The notes under the pieces are model-generated. The model searched no databases. It worked only from the letters and a program-made list of their open reading frames with translations, and had not been told where the DNA came from. A stretch of 64,000 nt of DNA from Isochrysis galbana (lineage: Eukaryota > Haptophyta > Isochrysidales > Isochrysidaceae), in assembly GCA_018136815.1 (NCBI GenBank), contig CM030936.1, forward strand, positions 62,001-126,000, given 5' to 3'. Below are positions 62,638 through 64,000 of the stretch, piece after piece. The position numbers and the translations under genes are program-made. Position 1 is the first letter of the stretch; every line of letters starts with the position of its first letter.

Positions 62638-62811
62638 GCTCCGTTTCATGCAGAGATCTCTCACGCAGTACCGACTCCAATCACCATCACGGTTTACGTC
62701 ATTGTCCTGCACTAACTCTTGACCCTCGATCACCGATCGATGCATTACTGGCTCAATCTTCATGGTGGCGGCAGAGAAACACTACCTTCTTGTTTTTCTG
62801 TTCTCTGTCGC

Positions 62812-63022
62812 GCCCATTCAATTGCATCGATGTATATTTGGCTGCCGCGCCGATTCAATGAAATCGATGCATGTTCGGCTGCCACGCCGATTCAAATGAA
62901 TCGTGGCATACATACCTGCCGCGCTGATCCAATTGAATCGTTGAATTTCTGGCTGCCGCGCCGATTCAATGGAATCGGTGCATATTGGCTGCCGCGCCGA
63001 TTCAAATGAATCGGTGCATATT
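62812..63022 (+). repeat. 37-bp minisatellite with inner hairpin
   Basis: Five and a half units. GCTGCCGCGC (or CTGCCGCGC/GCTGCCACGC) starts at 62841, 62878, 62916, 62952 and 62988. Each unit carries an inverted repeat: CGATTCAATGAAATCG, CGATTCAAATGAATCG, GATCCAATTGAATC, CGATTCAATGGAATCG, CGATTCAAATGAATCG. Changes in one arm tend to be matched in the other. Confidence 0.85.
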
Positions 63023-64000
63023 TAGCTATTTATCATACTGTGCAGGCGTCGTACACCATTATCGATCTGTTTTCTATGATCTCTATCCCCTCTTGCAGAA
63101 CAGAGAGCAGTAGAGCAGACCATTGCGCTGCGTTGGGCAATAGAAAACCATGGACAACGATTTCCACTTCATGGCTCCGTACAGAACAAGCACGAGCATG
63201 TGGCACTTACTTGGTCAACACAGCCCAGCTTGACATTACTTCTCTCTCTTCTCCCCGCCCCCTTGCCGCCCCCCTCCCTCTCTTTGCGACAACTCTATAT
63301 CCGAAACCTATGTGTCATCAGCTTTGTTACTCGCCTACGTACTGCCATTTGTCATCACTGAACCGCTGGTTGCTTCTTGCTTCTTATTCTTAGAAATTCT
63401 TACAATATCATCGACGCTAGTACTGCATAAATCATGCGGATCTGACGCACTCATAAATTGTCCAAGGTCAGCCGTTGATAGGGCCTGACAAGAGTTGCCG
63501 GCAACTTTCTGCTTTCTTAGCAACTTTGGGGTGTTTGAGCGTGCGAGCAACTCACGAGCAACTTCAAAGTCCACAGGCAACATTGAGCAACATCGAGCAA
63601 CTACCGAGCAATTGCATCCCTAGATAAGAGCACCTTGTTGGTAGCTGTGGTGGTGTGGATGGAGTTGTGGATCATAGGTGAGCATTGTATGAACAAGGGA
63701 GTGGGGAGGGACGAGCAGGGACTAGCAGTCGGACTAGGAGCAGACGTCGGGTGCGGAGCATGCAGCATGCGTATGAACAGGGGGCGGGGCTGCCCCTGGC
63801 GTGCCGCCCAGGGGCCAGGGGCTCAGCACACGGAGGGGAGTGGCTGTCGCATCCGCGATCGACTTCCGACCTTAGGTGTCTTCGTGCTCAATCGTTCTTG
63901 TTCGCCGCGGAGTTTTACTCGTAACTTGTAGAACTCTTCACTCGTAATCCGCTCTTCGCTCCTTGCCGTCGCGCCCCTTTTGGGCCTGTCTCGCTCCTGT
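63023..64000. other. Intergenic to window edge
   Basis: 63480-63610 repeats the word GAGCAAC or its variants (AGCAAC, GGCAAC) about nine times at 10-17 bp spacing. 63775-63835 resembles the CCAGGGGCTCAG part of the hairpin-ended retroposons. A minus-strand frame at 63583-63335 is too short to support. Confidence 0.35.

Noticed and set aside
63335-63583. 82-residue minus frame
   Set aside because: It begins inside the GCAAC/GTTGC word repeat and has no family features or splice context.

Overview
The window is nuclear DNA of a unicellular eukaryote: genes lie on both strands, many are split by short spliceosomal introns (about 40-290 nt, mostly GT-AG with one GC-AG), and the DNA between them is crowded with GC-rich dispersed repeats, homopolymers and microsatellites. 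The gene set points to a flagellated microalga or protist: an Sfi1-type centrin-binding protein, a KIF1-binding protein, PRMT5, an OTU deubiquitinase, two prolyl 4-hydroxylases, an HS-type sulfotransferase and an MFSD5-type transporter with a leader peptide. A haptophyte-like alga is my best guess, but no marker gene here settles it.

Layout. 0-2.7 kb: a LINE reverse transcriptase scrap, then a 202-203 bp satellite split by a retroposon with a target duplication. 3-5 kb: MFSD5-like transporter. 5-8.3 kb: two minus-strand multi-exon genes, one acidic and one coiled coil. 8.3-10.2 kb: a polypurine tract, then a GUCD1-like gene. 12.5-13 kb: a small four-exon gene. 14.2-14.7 kb: a fossil LTR. 16.8-20.5 kb: the Sfi1-like ORF. 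21.6-27.5 kb: prolyl 4-hydroxylase 1, a 425-bp CTA microsatellite, and PRMT5 in five exons. 28.5-32.1 kb: a whole-looking pogo-type DNA transposon. 32.4-37.2 kb: an acidic protein and the OTU protease. 38-42.7 kb: tandem repeats, retroposons, and prolyl 4-hydroxylase 2 with a ShK domain. 43.2-46.6 kb: sulfotransferase, a LINE ORF1-like scrap and a Ty1/copia fossil. 47.1-53.7 kb: a palindrome array, mS37, KIFBP and an Orai-like four-helix membrane protein. 53.8-58.5 kb: retroposons, a phosphoesterase and a divergent small gene. 59-64 kb: a LINE 3' part, dispersed repeats, a possible gene and a 37-bp hairpin minisatellite.

The genes do not form a pathway. Loose themes are post-translational modification (PRMT5, OTU, two P4H, sulfotransferase) and the microtubule/basal body apparatus (Sfi1-like, KIFBP, coiled coil). 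The most striking non-gene signal is a family of retroposon-like copies (at least ten sites) that all keep one end. That end is a short perfect or near-perfect hairpin next to a C-run plus CAT motif; the stem sequence differs between subfamilies while pairing is kept, and two full copies have 17-18 bp target duplications.
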